7,941 bases of DNA, from the NCBI GenBank assembly GCA_947086625.1, contig CAMTZV010000047.1, positions 1 to 7,941 of the forward strand. The letters run 5' to 3'. A model generated the notes under the pieces. The model ran no database searches. It was not told where the DNA came from and was given only the letters and a program-made list of their open reading frames with translations. The first letter of the stretch is position 1. Every line of letters starts with the position of its first letter. A program made the position numbers and the translations under genes. Below are positions 7,037 through 7,941 of the stretch, piece after piece. This DNA is from an uncultured bacterium. Its GTDB lineage: Bacteria; Bacillota; Clostridia; Lachnospirales; Lachnospiraceae.

Positions 7037-7297
7037 TTGAAAGAGTATATTGAAAAACGGGCGATCGATATTGCGAATTATATCATCGAGCATAATACCA
7101 CGGTGCGTCAGACCGCAAAGCAGTTCGGGATCTCGAAATCGACGGTACATAAGGATGTCGCGGAACGTCTGGTGCTCATCAATCCCACGCTGGCGTCGGA
7201 CGTCCGCAAGGTTTTGGACATGAACAAGTCCGAGCGGCACATCCGGGGCGGGCTGGCGACAAAGGATAAATATTTGCGCGAAAAAAGTTTGAAATAG
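7037..7297 (+). CDS. spoIIID: stage III sporulation transcriptional regulator SpoIIID
   Basis: SpoIIID is a small DNA-binding protein of the mother cell during endospore formation that activates or represses many sigma-E-dependent genes and helps the switch to sigma-K. The 86-residue product has a helix-turn-helix at about 22-41 (TVRQTAKQFGISKSTVHKDV) and the conserved basic tail segment KSERHIRGGLATKDKY (64-79), both hallmarks of the family. It is slightly shorter than the B. subtilis protein (93 residues) at the C-terminus. The start is TTG 7037: the residues that follow (KEYIEKRAI) align with the N-terminus of known SpoIIID, and AAGGGG (7023-7028) is 8 nt upstream. The rare start codon and the ribosome binding site held in an inverted repeat suggest tight translational control. 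It is likely transcribed by sigma-E from the promoter just upstream. Confidence 0.95.
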   Translation: MKEYIEKRAIDIANYIIEHNTTVRQTAKQFGISKSTVHKDVAERLVLINPTLASDVRKVLDMNKSERHIRGGLATKDKYLREKSLK

Positions 7298-7300
7298 GGC

Positions 7301-7328
7301 TTGATTTTTTGGGCGGTTCTGCTATAGT
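7301..7328 (+). promoter_or_regulatory. sigma-A-type promoter of the MATE transporter gene
   Basis: TTGATT (7301-7306) and TATAGT (7323-7328) are separated by 16 bp, each one mismatch or two from the TTGACA/TATAAT consensus. It sits in the 61-bp gap between spoIIID and the transporter, 30 bp before the start codon. This suggests the transporter is expressed independently of sporulation. No clear terminator is seen after spoIIID. Confidence 0.65.
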
Positions 7329-7358
7329 CATATCTGTTTGATAAGAGAGGTATGGCAG

Positions 7359-7941
7359 ATGGCAAAAGAATATGTTCTGGATATGACAAAGGGAAACGAG
7401 ACGGGGCTGCTGCTGCGTTTTACTTTGCCGATGCTCGTCGGCAATCTTTTTCAGCAGTTTTATAACATGGTGGACTCCGTCATCGTGGGCCGCTTTGTCG
7501 GTACAAATGCGCTGGGCGCGGTCGGTTCCGTGGGCAGCATCGTTTTCATGTTTTTTTCGCTGTGCATGGGGCTTGGTTCCGGCATCGGGATTCTGATCTC
7601 CCAGTATTTCGGGGCGGGAGAGGACGATTATGTGAAGCGCATCGTCGCAAACGCAGTTTACATCACGGGCGCGACGGGTGCGCTGATGGGGGTTTGCGGC
7701 GCGGTGTTTGCGGATCCGATCCTGCGGTTTCTAAACACGCCGCCGGAAAATTTTGCGGACGCGCTCGTCTATATGCGCATTGTGTGCGGGTTTACGCTCG
7801 TCGTGGCGGGCTACAACACGGTTTCCGCGATCCTGCGCGCGCTTGGCGACGCAAAAACACCGCTCATTTTTCTCGGTGTTGCGAGCATCATCAACATTGT
7901 GCTGGATCCCATCATGATCTTCGGGCTGTTCGGCTTCCCGG
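7359..7941 (+). CDS. MATE-family efflux transporter, 5' part
   Basis: The open reading frame runs off the right edge after 194 complete codons. The sequence shows the N-terminal half of a multidrug and toxic compound extrusion (MATE) protein, an integral membrane antiporter that exports cationic compounds using Na+ or H+ gradients. Family-typical segments include LRFTLPMLVGNLFQQFYN (19-36), MVDSVIVGRFVGTNALGAVG (37-56), GSGIGILISQYFGAG (75-89), AGYNTVSAILRALGDAKTP (152-170) and INIVLDPIMIFG (180-191). Several hydrophobic helices separate these segments. The start ATG 7359 follows AAGAGAGG (7343-7350) with 8-nt spacing. An ATG at 7352 is in another frame and gives no MATE-like protein. The substrate cannot be told. 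A polysaccharide flippase of the same superfamily is less likely, given the QQFYNMVDSVIVG pattern. Confidence 0.9.
   Translation, partial: MAKEYVLDMTKGNETGLLLRFTLPMLVGNLFQQFYNMVDSVIVGRFVGTNALGAVGSVGSIVFMFFSLCMGLGSGIGILISQYFGAGEDDYVKRIVANAVYITGATGALMGVCGAVFADPILRFLNTPPENFADALVYMRIVCGFTLVVAGYNTVSAILRALGDAKTPLIFLGVASIINIVLDPIMIFGLFGFP

Noticed and set aside
7352..7358. ATG 7352 as the transporter start
   Set aside because: It is in a different frame from the MATE-like protein, whose ATG at 7359 has better spacing from AAGAGAGG.

Overview
The window (7,941 bp) is GC-rich and almost fully coding, with every supported gene on the + strand. The organism is an endospore-forming member of the Clostridia, most likely Lachnospiraceae-like. 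The evidence is a clear SpoIIID sporulation regulator with a sigma-E-type promoter, Gram-positive-style AGGAGG ribosome binding sites, a YcxB-family membrane protein and a lipoprotein with a lipobox. The genus cannot be named from the sequence alone. No stretch over 300 bases lacks a gene. The longest gaps are about 84 bp before uxaC, 124 bp before the lipoprotein gene, 67 bp before spoIIID and 61 bp before the transporter gene.

Region 1 (1-4306) is a hexuronate (galacturonate) catabolic operon: the 3' part of uxaB (tagaturonate reductase), then uxaA (altronate dehydratase), uxaC (uronate isomerase) and a small YcxB-like membrane protein. In pathway order, UxaC converts galacturonate to tagaturonate, UxaB reduces this to altronate, and UxaA dehydrates altronate to 2-keto-3-deoxygluconate. 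In this window uxaB is broken by a frameshift at about 306-316. The break looks like a deletion between two short direct repeats.

Region 2 (4307-6969) starts with a 124-bp gap holding three successive hairpins, the last resembling an intrinsic terminator. It is followed by a two-gene unit: a sugar-binding-type lipoprotein and a membrane diguanylate cyclase with an extracytoplasmic sensor region and an intact GGDEF domain. No ABC permease or ATPase accompanies them. The binding protein may therefore feed a c-di-GMP signalling input rather than a transporter.

Region 3 (6970-7297) is spoIIID, which uses a TTG start. Its ribosome binding site lies in the right arm of a perfect 16-bp inverted repeat, and the -10 element of a sigma-E-like promoter lies in the loop. 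A transcript started at that promoter would carry only the right arm and leave the ribosome binding site free. Read-through RNA from the upstream cyclase gene would fold and hide it. This is the most interesting regulatory structure in the window.

Region 4 (7298-7941) has a good sigma-A-type promoter and the 5' part of a MATE-family efflux transporter gene that runs off the right edge.
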